The notes below the pieces were generated by a model. It was not told the DNA's origin. It did not search any database and saw only the letters and a program-made list of their open reading frames with translations. From Polysphondylium violaceum (lineage: Eukaryota > Evosea > Eumycetozoa > Dictyosteliales > Dictyosteliaceae): a stretch of DNA of 56,551 nt. Positions 24,043 to 33,663 of the stretch are shown here, one piece after another. The DNA lies in contig AJWJ01000102.1 of NCBI GenBank assembly GCA_000277445.1, positions 1-56,551 on the forward strand, given 5' to 3'. The position numbers were made by a program, and so were the translations under genes. Every line of letters begins with the position of its first letter. The stretch's first letter is position 1.

Positions 24043-25408
24043 TTAATTAATAATCATTAATACAACGATTAAAGCAAGTAAAGAGTAAATTAAAGATGAT
24101 TTAGTATTGGTTCCAGAATTGTTATGTTTACCTTCAACAATTTCAAAGCTATTTGAAGCGGTGGTAGTTGCACCTGTGGAATTAAATTTTTCTGGATTTC
24201 TATCACTTCCACCTTTTGTTTTTGGATGAGCAACCATATCTTCTTTATCAATATCCATTTCTTCACTTGGTTCCTTTTCTGATGAGGAAAAGAGACGTGG
24301 TTTTGGGTTTTCAATAGATGGACAAGTTTTATCAATTGGTAAACCACATTCAAATTCTTTTTTCAAACAGGATGCATAGAAACAGCTTGTTTCTTGGGCA
24401 CAGTGCTTAAAGAGACAAGATTTGGAATTAAGGTTGGATGTTTTATGAATATCGGTAATTGGGCAATCATTTTCTTTGGCACATTGGATAAAGCTATGAT
24501 AAGATGATTTACATTGTTCTTCCAAATGGAATTTCAAAGTACATGTAGCATCTCTTGCAAAATGGTCACATTCACAAGTTTCCCAAACTGAGTCACAATC
24601 ATTATTGGATGAACAAGCTTGAATTCCACCTTGTTCTTGACAAGAGGAAACTAAACCATTTGTAGCTGGGCAAATTAAACCGTTTGCCATATCACATTCA
24701 CCAAATTGAGAGTAACATCCATCACCGTTTTGTTTACTAAATAATGGCATACAATTACCTTTATCATAAATAATTGAAGATGCATTATGACCACAAATAA
24801 AACCATTTTCACAAACATCCAAAGAAACATTACAACTGGCACCCAATGCTAACTTTTGAGAACAAACACCAAGTCTACAATATTGGCTACCATGACAATC
24901 TTCATGGAATTTACATTCTTGTTCAATGCTTGATACACATTTACCTGATACACATTTTAAATTTCCCATACAATTGTATGTTTTTTTACAATCTTCATCC
25001 TTTCTATTTTTTTTTTTTGGTTAGTAAATAATTGTAAACTGATTCCAAATTTATTACGTACCCAGCATATTTAGTATTTCTACAAATCATAGTTCTACCG
25101 TCATTTATACAATTTAATCCCATTTCACATTCTTTATTTTCTCTACAAATTGATCCTTCTGGTTTGGATGCTACACAATGTTTTTTTTCACAAAAATAAT
25201 TTGGACCACAGGCAGCACTAGTATTATTATTTATATTTATTAATTTTTAAACTCTTATCGTATTAAATAAATATACATGATAAACATACCTTGATAAACA
25301 ATATGCACCGTCAACTCCACATGTTTTATCTCCACAAACGAGTCTAGCACTTGAATATTGTGTGAAACAAATGGCTATCAACAATATAGATAATATAATC
25401 TTTTTCAT
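24043..25408 (-). CDS. Secreted Cys-rich protein with GPI-anchor-like C-terminus
   Basis: Three exons, 25290-25408, 25062-25217 and 24043-25003, all frame-preserving, give 411 aa. The N-terminus is a signal peptide (KKIILSILLIAICFTQYSSA). The rest is a chain of short Cys modules with patterns such as C-x4-C-x6-C-x6-C and G-x-x-C-x(4-5)-EC, e.g. CGDKTCGVDGAYC, GSICRENKECEMGLNC and CKFHEDCHGSQYC; about 38 cysteines in all. These resemble the Dickkopf-like/EB-like cysteine modules common in protist surface proteins. A Ser/Thr/Asn-rich spacer (about 320-385) and a hydrophobic end (SLIYSLLALIVVLMIIN) indicate a GPI-anchored surface protein. Its position beside the Tgr pair fits a surface role, but function is unknown. 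Confidence 0.85.
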
Positions 25409-25901
25409 TTTAGATTACTAATAATACTAATTTCTATAGAATTGATTTGTATACAAATGACAAAATGAATCAAATTAATAATAATGAAATGAAAATAAAT
25501 CAACAACAATCATTGTTGTTAAAATATCGCCTTTTATGATTTATTTGGAGAAAAACTAAATTAATAATAAAGTGAGATGAAAAAAGGCAAATTTACATCT
25601 TGAATATCGCTTACTCGATGATTATTCTCTGTTTTCCCAATTTTTTTGGACATAGGGAATGTGGGTTTTTATAGAGTAGGTGAAATTTCAACAACAAATG
25701 TGTGGTGTGTGTTTGTGTGTGTGAGAAAGAGATATAGAGAAAGAGAGTGTTGTTGATTTTTTCATAGATATACCCCCACACGATAGTATTAGAATTTTTA
25801 AAAATTAGTATTTGTATTTTTTGAAGTAAATGATTTGAACGAGATTTATAGTTTTAAAAATAATATATCTAGATCTGTCGGTCTGTATGCACTAGAGTGA
25901 T
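25409..25901. promoter_or_regulatory. Intergenic region with GT-rich promoter-like stretch
   Basis: 493 nt upstream of the Cys-rich surface gene (minus strand). It contains TGTGTGGTGTGTGTTTGTGTGTG (from about 25697) and CCCCCACACG (about 25773), both G-box-like on one or the other strand. No gene is seen. Confidence 0.45.
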
Positions 25902-27070
25902 TTATTTCTTTTTCTTAAAGTGTTTTTTACCGATATTATCAATTTCCACTCTTTTATGGAACGAAGGCATAGGCGCTTTACGATCAGTGGTTCTACCACC
26001 ACGATCGGGGACTTTGCCAACCAAAACTACGTTTGTGAGCTTATCTGTCGATTTGGATTGTGTACTGGTTTTAATGATTGTCAATAGATCTCTGTGAGTG
26101 TTGTAAAGATCAAAATAAGTGTAGTTTGTAATTGGCTCAATCAAACTCTTGAGATACAAAACGGAACGCTTGATTTCATCTACTTTGTCTGCAACTTTTT
26201 CAGACCACAACAATGATTCGACTGTGACATCCAAACGTTTGGTTAGTACCAAACTACGTTTACTGTAATCTTGATAGAGACGATCACTGAGTTCTTGGAT
26301 TTCAGCCTGTTGTTCAGCAGTGAAGACTGTGTCGTTAAAGAATGGTGAACTGATGGCTACTCCTTCTGGTAGAGCACTGATCATGTCTGTGATTTTATTG
26401 TACATGGTAGCAAGTGTTTGACCAAATGTATTGTGGGAACTATTTGAATACTCTACCGAGAAGATATCACTGAGTTTTTGAATTTGACCAATCAACACAT
26501 CGTCTTCATCTTGATCGATATCCATTGAATTTGATTCATTTGATTCTCTAATAGTGGTCTTTGATTCGCTTGGGATCAATATCTCTTTATTAAATAAATC
26601 TAATTGAATCAATTGAAGTTGAATGAAAAGAAATTCCAACAATTCTAAATTCTTTTCAAAGGTTTGTTGTTGTTGCTCCTCTTCTACAGTAAACAATGAA
26701 CTCATTGATTTATAATCACATGCTTTAATTAATTTATCCATAGATTCTTTTAAAGTTTTACTAAACTCTCCATTCTTTTCAATTTTATCATAAACTGGCC
26801 ATTCAATATCATAGTATGGAGATAACTCTTTACCTATTGACCAAAGTAATTCTCTTTATTATTATTGCTATTAATATCTCTATACAGATAGATATCTCTT
26901 AATCTATGCTATCCAAAGATTACTTACAAATACAAGAAATCAGAATCACCCTTTTCGAGAATAGATTTAAATGAAGTTATAGTTTGATCATTTACCCAAT
27001 CACACTCTAATCTAAGATCAGATATATCATCAATAACTCTTTGTATTCTATAAGATTGTGAATCCAACAT
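25902..27070 (-). CDS. FAM98 family protein (tRNA-splicing ligase complex)
   Basis: Exons 26928-27070 and 25902-26853 (phase 2) give 364 aa. The acceptor ...TAAAG was chosen because it gives the conserved LELLWSIGKEL segment in frame. Two blocks match FAM98A/B: KRLDVTVESLLWSEKV (animal: KRLDVTVQSFGWSDRA) and VLVGKVPDRGGR (animal: VLMGRVPDRGGR). The C-terminal RGG-rich tail of the animal proteins is missing; here the protein ends in a basic KKHFKKKK. FAM98B is a subunit of the RTCB-DDX1-CGI-99 tRNA ligase complex and also of cytoplasmic RNA transport complexes; a role in tRNA splicing is inferred by family. The ATG at 27070 fits the N-terminus of the family. Confidence 0.9.
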
Positions 27071-27609
27071 TGTTTGTGTAAATATAATGAGGGTATTAAA
27101 AATAATTAATATGAAAAACAAAAAAAAGATCTTTTATCCTCCTGTTTTTCAATTTTTTATTCCTTTTTTTCTTTTTTTTTCTCATTTTTGTTTTTTTCTC
27201 ACAATTACTTAAGATAGGATTATTACTTCAATTTTTTAATTTGAACCAATAAAGGATGAAAATGAAGAACTTCTTAATACCAATAACGGTTTAAATATAA
27301 AACTTGTTTAATGGAGAATCTTGGAGTTTCAATGATTGTTGAAAACCATACTTTTTAATTTAGGTTGATTTGTAGGGAAATAAGCATCTGGTATGATTAA
27401 GGGTGGAAATACCAAGATCAAGAGTCTGAAGCATAGTTTCAATACTCTTATCATCATATTTTTTTCCTTCCTCATAGCAAACAACAATTGTTTGAAGAGG
27501 TCAGATCTTTTCTATTATTATAGATCGATTGAATAAAGTGTTAATAGTTAACATATGTTTTCAGCATAAAGGACTCAGTGTTGTGAGGATTTGATTTTTT
27601 TTTTGTCCT

Positions 27610-27641
<32 letters not shown>

Positions 27642-27725
27642 TTTTTTTGTCAAAGTCTTTTCATTTTATCGCTTTGTGATCACATTCCATCATATTATAT
27701 ATTTATATAGATCATCAAATCAAAG
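27071..27725. promoter_or_regulatory. Divergent promoter between FAM98 and cytochrome b5-like genes
   Basis: 655 nt. A T-rich tract at about 27595-27648 (T26 is its longest run) lies 80-130 nt before the plus-strand ATG, typical of dictyostelid promoters. About 27290-27520 is less AT-rich and, on the minus strand, carries broken reading frames with leucine-rich character (SIETMLQTLDLGISTLNH), which may be a gene relic. Confidence 0.45.
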
Positions 27726-28695
27726 ATGTTGACTAGAATTTTAAGAAACAGTGTAGTAAGATCAACTGTAAATAGATCATTCACCACCAAATCTGTACCA
27801 TCAACCTTCACCTTATCATCCACCACCACCTTAAATACTTCATTCAAATTCAATAGCAATGGTTTACAAAAACGTACAAAGTTTTCAATTATCCCAAGTA
27901 ACGAAACTGAAGATTGGCTCTTAGAAGATATCGGTACATATCTATTATTTACGTCTTTCTATGATATCGAGAGACACAACATCCGCACCATACAAATTCT
28001 AATACCTTTTTTCACTTTACCCCAATATAGACCCATCTAAACTCAGACTTGATCGTAAATATCAATGATTAAGGATTATAGGATTCTAGGATTATAGCAA
28101 AACAAACTTACAAGGAAAATGATTACTAACCCATATGATCATATTCACCACCATCATCATCATCATATAATTCACTTTATATATTTTAGACCCAGGTTTC
28201 CCATTTTCTAAAATGATCGATACCACACTCCCAGTATTTACAGCAGAAGAAGTTTCAAAACACAACAGAAGAGATGATTGTTGGTTAATTATTAATGGAA
28301 AAGTATATAATGTTTCATCATATGTTTCTCTTCACCCAGGCGGTGATGCAATTATGGCCGTAAGTATAAAGACCAACATGAGCATAATGATCTTTAAACA
28401 TGTGATCATTACATGAATCTATTTATAAAATACTAACCAACAATGTTATCTCATTATTACAGAATGCTGGTAAAGACTCTACAGAAATTTTCAAAAGTAA
28501 TTATCTACAACGCCTAATATCAATATCATCATTCTTCCAATCATTTAGCATATACTAACCATACACACTCACTCACACACAGATGCACCAATGTCAGACA
28601 ATGCTTATCTTATTATGAAAGACTTTCTTATTGGTTATTGTCACGTTCATCCAAGATTCGATGGATCTAACGAACCAGTTCACGAAGATCACTAA
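27726..28695 (+). CDS. Mitochondrial cytochrome b5-like protein with Met at the second heme-ligand position
   Basis: Four exons, 27726-27933, 28190-28359, 28463-28496 and 28583-28695, keep frame throughout and give 174 aa. The N-terminus (MLTRILRNSVVRSTVNRSF) is basic and hydroxylated like a mitochondrial presequence. The b5 core is clear: FTAEEVSKHN, DDCWLIINGKVYNVSSYV, then HPGG (His118), AGKDSTEIF and LIMKDFLIGY. In b5 proteins the second ligand His sits in a V-G-H-S motif; here the aligned residues are A-P-Met141-S, and the ligand loop is one residue shorter than in bovine b5. If heme binds, the axial pair would be His/Met. There is no membrane anchor. The C-terminus is His-rich (CHVHPRF, VHEDH), so another His might serve instead. 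Confidence 0.88.
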
Positions 28696-28840
28696 TCAAT
28701 AATTTTAGACTAATATCATAAAATATATAAAAAAGAGTAAATTTAAAAGTATAATACATGTCATGTCTGTTGTTGGTTTGTTTGTTTGTTTGTTTTAGAT
28801 TCTAATTGTCATAGATGAAATGTATACATCTACAGCACAT
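28696..28840. other. Convergent 3' spacer
   Basis: 145 nt between convergent stops, with a (TTTG)n run near 28778-28795. No gene is seen. Confidence 0.5.
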
Positions 28841-29984
28841 TTAATCTTCTTTAATTTTATTTACTCTTATTTTATTAATCCAACGACGAATTGAAAGAAT
28901 GATTAGAAATACGACATATGCACAAGAGAAATACAATAGAAATCCTTTTTTAGATTTAATGTTATCAGTGTTCATCATATCAGGATTTAATTCTATATTC
29001 TCTAAAGGTTTAATACCAGTGAAATTTGAGATCCATCTCTCAATGTCTGGTAATAGTTTGGGTCCTTTATATTTTAGTAATCCTGTTTCTCTATACATTG
29101 ATAATGTTGGTGTTGTTCTTGTATGAAAATGTGTTTTAATTATTATACTGTTGTGTTTGCTATTATTAGTATATTGTATCAAAAGTATATATATGATGAG
29201 TAACTTACTTAAAACCATTTAATTGATAAAAAATTAAACTGGGAAAAGTTCTTGATAGTGTTTCATAAATAGGTAATAGTCTTTGTGAAAAAGGACAATC
29301 TTTGTTGTACAACTAAAGGGTTTGTGATGTATATTAGTAATCGATATACTGCTGTATAATAAAAGATATCATGAGATATAAATAAATACATACTAAAATT
29401 AAATATGATGAGTTTGTTGGAGGTGCTGTGGTTATAGATGATAATGATTCTTCTTCTATAAAGTCTATGTCTGATGATAAATCGTTTTTATTATTATCGT
29501 TTTCATTTACTTTTTTATCTTTTTCAATCTGTTGTTGTTGTTTATTCTTTTCATCAATATTGTTATTACTCTGAGTTGATGATGGTAATGGTATCGAGTG
29601 ATTCTTAATTAATGGTAAAACTGCATCATGAGAGATTTCTAAATAATTTGGTGAATATACCTCTAAAACATATGTATTATTTATACTACTATGATGCTTA
29701 ATATGTGTTGTTGTTGATTCTTTTATTATTGGTTGTTGTTGTTGTTCATTATTACTATTTATATTTTCATTTGCTATAACAAATTTAAATATATAATCAC
29801 TTGATAGAAGGAATATAATGAGTACAATAGCTATATATCTTGCTACTTTTAAAAAAGTACTATTTTTCTTTTTCACAGGAAAGATATTCTGTTTTATTTC
29901 TTTATCGTCGTCGTTTGCTTGTTTGTTTTGATGATCAACTTGATCATAATCATCTTTTTCTATACTATCTATTCTTTTTTTCAT
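28841..29984 (-). CDS. TXNDC15-like membrane thioredoxin-domain protein
   Basis: Three exons, 29394-29984, 29209-29312 and 28841-29117, give 323 aa. An N-terminal membrane segment (ARYIAIVLIIFLLSSDYIF, about residues 48-66) precedes an Asn/Gln-rich low-complexity stretch. The thioredoxin-like domain has LLYNKDCPFSQRLLPIYETL, the cis-Pro loop TTPTLSMYRETGLLKYKG and NFTGI, then a C-terminal membrane helix (YFSCAYVVFLIILSI). Animal TXNDC15 has the same order: FYxPWCRFS, a VPN/TPT loop, FNQTGI and a C-terminal membrane helix. The site is C-P-F-S, a CxxS type, so disulfide exchange rather than full oxidase activity is likely. In animals TXNDC15 is linked to cilia and ER; dictyostelids lack cilia, so the ancestral job is probably ER quality control. 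Confidence 0.82.
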
Positions 29985-30297
29985 TATTCTTATTACTATC
30001 GATATATAAATATATATAATAAACAAAAAATAAAAAAAAAACAAAACTTAAAAAAAACTTTTTTGTAAAAAACCCCTATATGTATATGGAAGCAATGGAT
30101 TAAAGAGGAAATAATATATTTATTTTATTATACAATTTCTTTAAATATATATATATAATAAATAAAGTGTACAACACACTTACTTTTTTGTTTTTTCAAA
30201 TTTGAAAAAAATGGAAATGTAAAAAAGCAACAAGCGAAAAGATTCAATTAAATTTACTATAAAGTAAATAATAATAATTTTATTTCTATATTAAAAT
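29985..30297. other. Intergenic spacer, no gene seen
   Basis: 313 nt of AT-rich DNA with A/T tracts between the TXNDC15-like start and the protease stop. It must hold the promoter of the first and the 3' end of the second. Confidence 0.5.
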
Positions 30298-32709
30298 TTA
30301 GAAATCATCTTCCAAAGAAAATTCAGAGTCAATATTATTTAATTTAGAGTAACCCTTTAGAAAAGGTAAACCGACTTCGATACTTTTGACAGCATGACGT
30401 TTTTTGTAGAGGACAACGATGCTAATCACTAAAATTACAGTTGCTACGACACCACAAGAGGCAATGAGGATAATGTTCATTTTGCTTAATGCCCTCTTGG
30501 GTTCCTCGGTGACAATGGCTTTACAATTACCTCTGCCTCCGCACACGCCGCAAGAGTCGTATGTTTTCTTGGAGTAGGGGATATCGTCACAGCCCAAACA
30601 CGATTGGCCGTCGCCACCACAGACACCGCAAATGTCAAAAGAGCTGTCACAAGAGTTGCACTGCTCTCGGATGTCAAAGTTGTTTACGTCGGATGCGGTG
30701 AGATTGACACAGTCAAACGAGAATCCGAATTTGTCCAATTGGCATTTACCGCCTCTGTTGATGCACTCGACACTGCAGGGCATCTTTTTGTATTGGCAAA
30801 AAGGGCCATAGTAGTCGGGTGCGCAAAAGCATTTCGAGGCTGATCCCTCAGAGGCGCAGCAGCCGCCGTGACCCGAGCAACCGGTGGTGGCACAGGAGGA
30901 GCCTTTGTCGAAACGGGGGATGTAATCGTTGGCTTTTGAGGCATCGAAAATGCCAAAGCCAATTCCATTGTTTGGTCGGTTGGCGATCGAGGCGGTGGCC
31001 AACACTGCCTCGTAGACTTGCTCGGGACACCAGTCTTGGTGGGCTTGCATAATGAGGGCAATGCCACCGGCAGCCAAAGGACAAGCAAAGCTGGTGCCAC
31101 TCATGTGGGTAAAGTTGGCAACACCGAGATGAGAGGCAACATAGTTGCTCACACCCAAAGCAGAGATATCGGGTTTCACACGGCCATCTGAGCTTGGACC
31201 CTGCGAGCTAAATGGGGCATTGATATTGTCTGATGAGAGGGCACCGACACTGATCAAGTTTTTTCCATCAGCAGGGGCACCAATACCTTCGGATCCTCTA
31301 TTACCAGCTGAAACAACGACAACCACACCTTTGGCAGCAGCTTTGTCAACCATTTCGGTAAAATGGTGGTTTCCATTTAATTCATAGTATTGATACCATT
31401 GAGTGTAACCCAAGCTACTAGACACTAAATTTGCACCTCTTTCCTCACCCCATTCCAATGCCTTGATCCAGAGATCCTCTTCGCTTTGAATTTCATCATC
31501 AACAATTTCCTAAGATTATTATGATTGTTTGAATTAGAGATTTAAATCTTGGATAGAGATATTATAGTGAGACAAAATACTTACAGTCTTTGCTAAAAGA
31601 TAGGTGGCATTATAAGCAGGTCCAATTAAAACACCGGGGATGAAACCAGCGATGGTTGAGAGAGTAGCGGTACCATGTTTATTTTGGGGATCGTCGCCAG
31701 GTCCTTGGGTGTTGCCAGTGTTTGAAATGAAATCATATTCATCTTTGATTTTCAAATGCTTAAAGGCCTCGTGATCTTTAAAGAATCCAGAGTCAATCAT
31801 GAGAATGGTGATTCCTGTGCCATCAAGATTTTTAGGGAGGTTTTGAATGTTGGATTGAAAGATTCCAGAAAAAGTGTGTCCATAGAATGTATCAAAGCTT
31901 GGCAAGAGAGCAGACAGACTCAATGTGTCTACTTTTTTCTCATCGTCGTTGGACAAGAGACCACGATTGACGAGTCTGACGGGCTGGGATTTCTCATTCT
32001 CTTTCTTTTCCTGTTGGTCCACATCTTTTTGTTCGTCGATGGATTTGATCCAACTGTTGACAATATCAATCTTGGACACAAATGGTTGAGAAGAGATACA
32101 TTCAATCGCTTGTTCTACGGTGTTTATGGTGTTTTGGTCCTGTTCAAAGGGGGACAAAGAGATAGAGACGGCGTTTAGCCATTTGGAGCTTTGATGAGAC
32201 TTGACCACAATTTTGTTGCCACCGCAATCAATCACTTTCTTGATAAAAGACTGTTCAACGGGGAAATCAGACTCATCAATGACATGCATAGTTGTACCAA
32301 CTTTGATTCTTCTTTCAATGGCTGCATCACTGACGCCTGTCATCAATTGGAGTACCTCTATATCTATGTTTTGGTAATTACTTGGTACCACCTTTCTATT
32401 AAAGAATACCCATAACTTTGTGTTTGATATAGTTGGTAAATCATCTTTAACCTTACTACCACTAGTACTTGATTGTGATTGTGGTGATTCCTCCTCTTCC
32501 TCCTCTGATGATGATTGAGTATTTAATAACTTATTGACATGTCTATTGTTTAAATTATTTCTAGAATAAGCATATTTAGAATGTTCCAATAAAGTATTTA
32601 CTCTATTTGATACTTTTTTACTATGGCTATTGTCAGCAGCAGCAGAAGCACCAATTAATCCAATAGTTAATATTGTGATTAATAAAAGAATCACAATATA
32701 TTTAACCAT
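30298..32709 (-). CDS. Membrane-anchored subtilisin-like serine protease with EGF-like and CGVCGG modules
   Basis: Exons 31585-32709 and 30298-31509 (phase 0) give 778 aa. A signal peptide (MVKYIVILLLITILTIGLIG) is followed by a prodomain with a Ser/Glu-rich spacer. The S8 catalytic set is complete: Asp306 in MIDSGFF, His345 in NKHGTATLST, oxyanion Asn445 in VSAGNRG and Ser515 in MSGTSFACPLAAG. After the protease come an EGF-like module (CSGHGGC...CFCAPDYYGPFC) and two CGVCGG motifs (DICGVCGGDGQSC, DSCGVCGGRGNC) typical of dictyostelid secreted proteins. A membrane helix (about 727-750) and a tail ending in YSKLNNIDSEFSLEDDF complete it. A cell-surface or endosomal protease is likely; the tail has possible YxxL and acidic sorting signals. 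Exon 2 is notably GC-rich (about 30480-31300). Confidence 0.92.
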
Positions 32710-33663
32710 CTTGTGAATGTGAGTGCGCGTTGAATGAAAATGAATGTTGTATTATACTACTACTATTACTACTATTACTTCTATGTATACAGTGTTTATA
32801 TTAGAGGTTGTGGTAGTATTAAACTAATTGATTGATTGATTGATTGATTGTTATTGTTGTGGTATTTAAATAAATAAATAATAAATAAAATAAATAATTT
32901 AAAGCCGGCTTGGGCGGTAAGATATGATGTGAGAGTATAAATAGATAGTGGGTGGGTGGGTGAGTAATACTAGAAATGTTTGTGATACAGTTTAGATGAG
33001 ATTGATTTAGAAATTTTTAAAGCAATCATTAAAATACCACAAATGCCTATTGTCCCCAATCATAAATCAAACCAATCTAAAAAGAAACAATTTTACTATA
33101 AAAAGGAACTATAGTATTGATTTTATCCAATAGATTATTTATTGTTGTTGGTGTTGGTGTTGTTGTTGCTATTATTGTTTTGGTTGTTGTTGTTCCTATT
33201 TATTAATCGACAGAGTTTTTCATTTCCCAAATTAAAAAAAAACAAAAGGTGACACACACACTAACACCTGTTTTGATTGTGGTTGTGGGTGGGGTGTGTA
33301 TATATATTCTAAACTTTTCAAAATTCACCACCCTCAAAGTTCTTGAAAAAATTCAAAAAAAAATTCAAAAAAAATAAATTGTTTTTGAAAAAGATATTTA
33401 CTGTTTCAGTTTTTGTTGCAAATGCATAGTAAAAAGGGTTTTGGGCAACACAAACACAGATTTATTAAATATTATTTTAAGTCTTTCCGGAAATCAAAAA
33501 ACCAAAAAATGTGGGGTTTATTCCAAAATTGAAAAAAAGAAGGGTGTACAAATACTACTATTAATAGCAGCAGACGACAAAGAGGATGTCCTGGTCATTT
33601 CGAAAATGGTAATTTTATTTATAAATACACCACCGCCGGCGAGCAGTGTGGGTGTGCGTGCTA
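32710..33663. promoter_or_regulatory. Intergenic region with G-box-like repeats, upstream of the protease
   Basis: 954 nt. An ATTG microsatellite (32827-32850) is followed by GTGGGTGGGTGGGTGAG (from about 32949) and a second G-rich stretch (GGTTGTGGGTGGGGTGTGTA, about 33280-33300). On the minus strand, from which the protease is read, these are CACCCAC repeats like GBF sites. Near 33630 is a GC patch (CCGCCGGCGAGC). No gene is seen. Confidence 0.5.
32827..32850. repeat. (ATTG)6 microsatellite
   Basis: Six perfect copies of ATTG in the protease promoter region. Confidence 0.9.

Noticed and set aside
30604-31387. Several plus-strand frames opposite the protease
   Set aside because: They arise from the GC-rich codon bias of the protease on the other strand.
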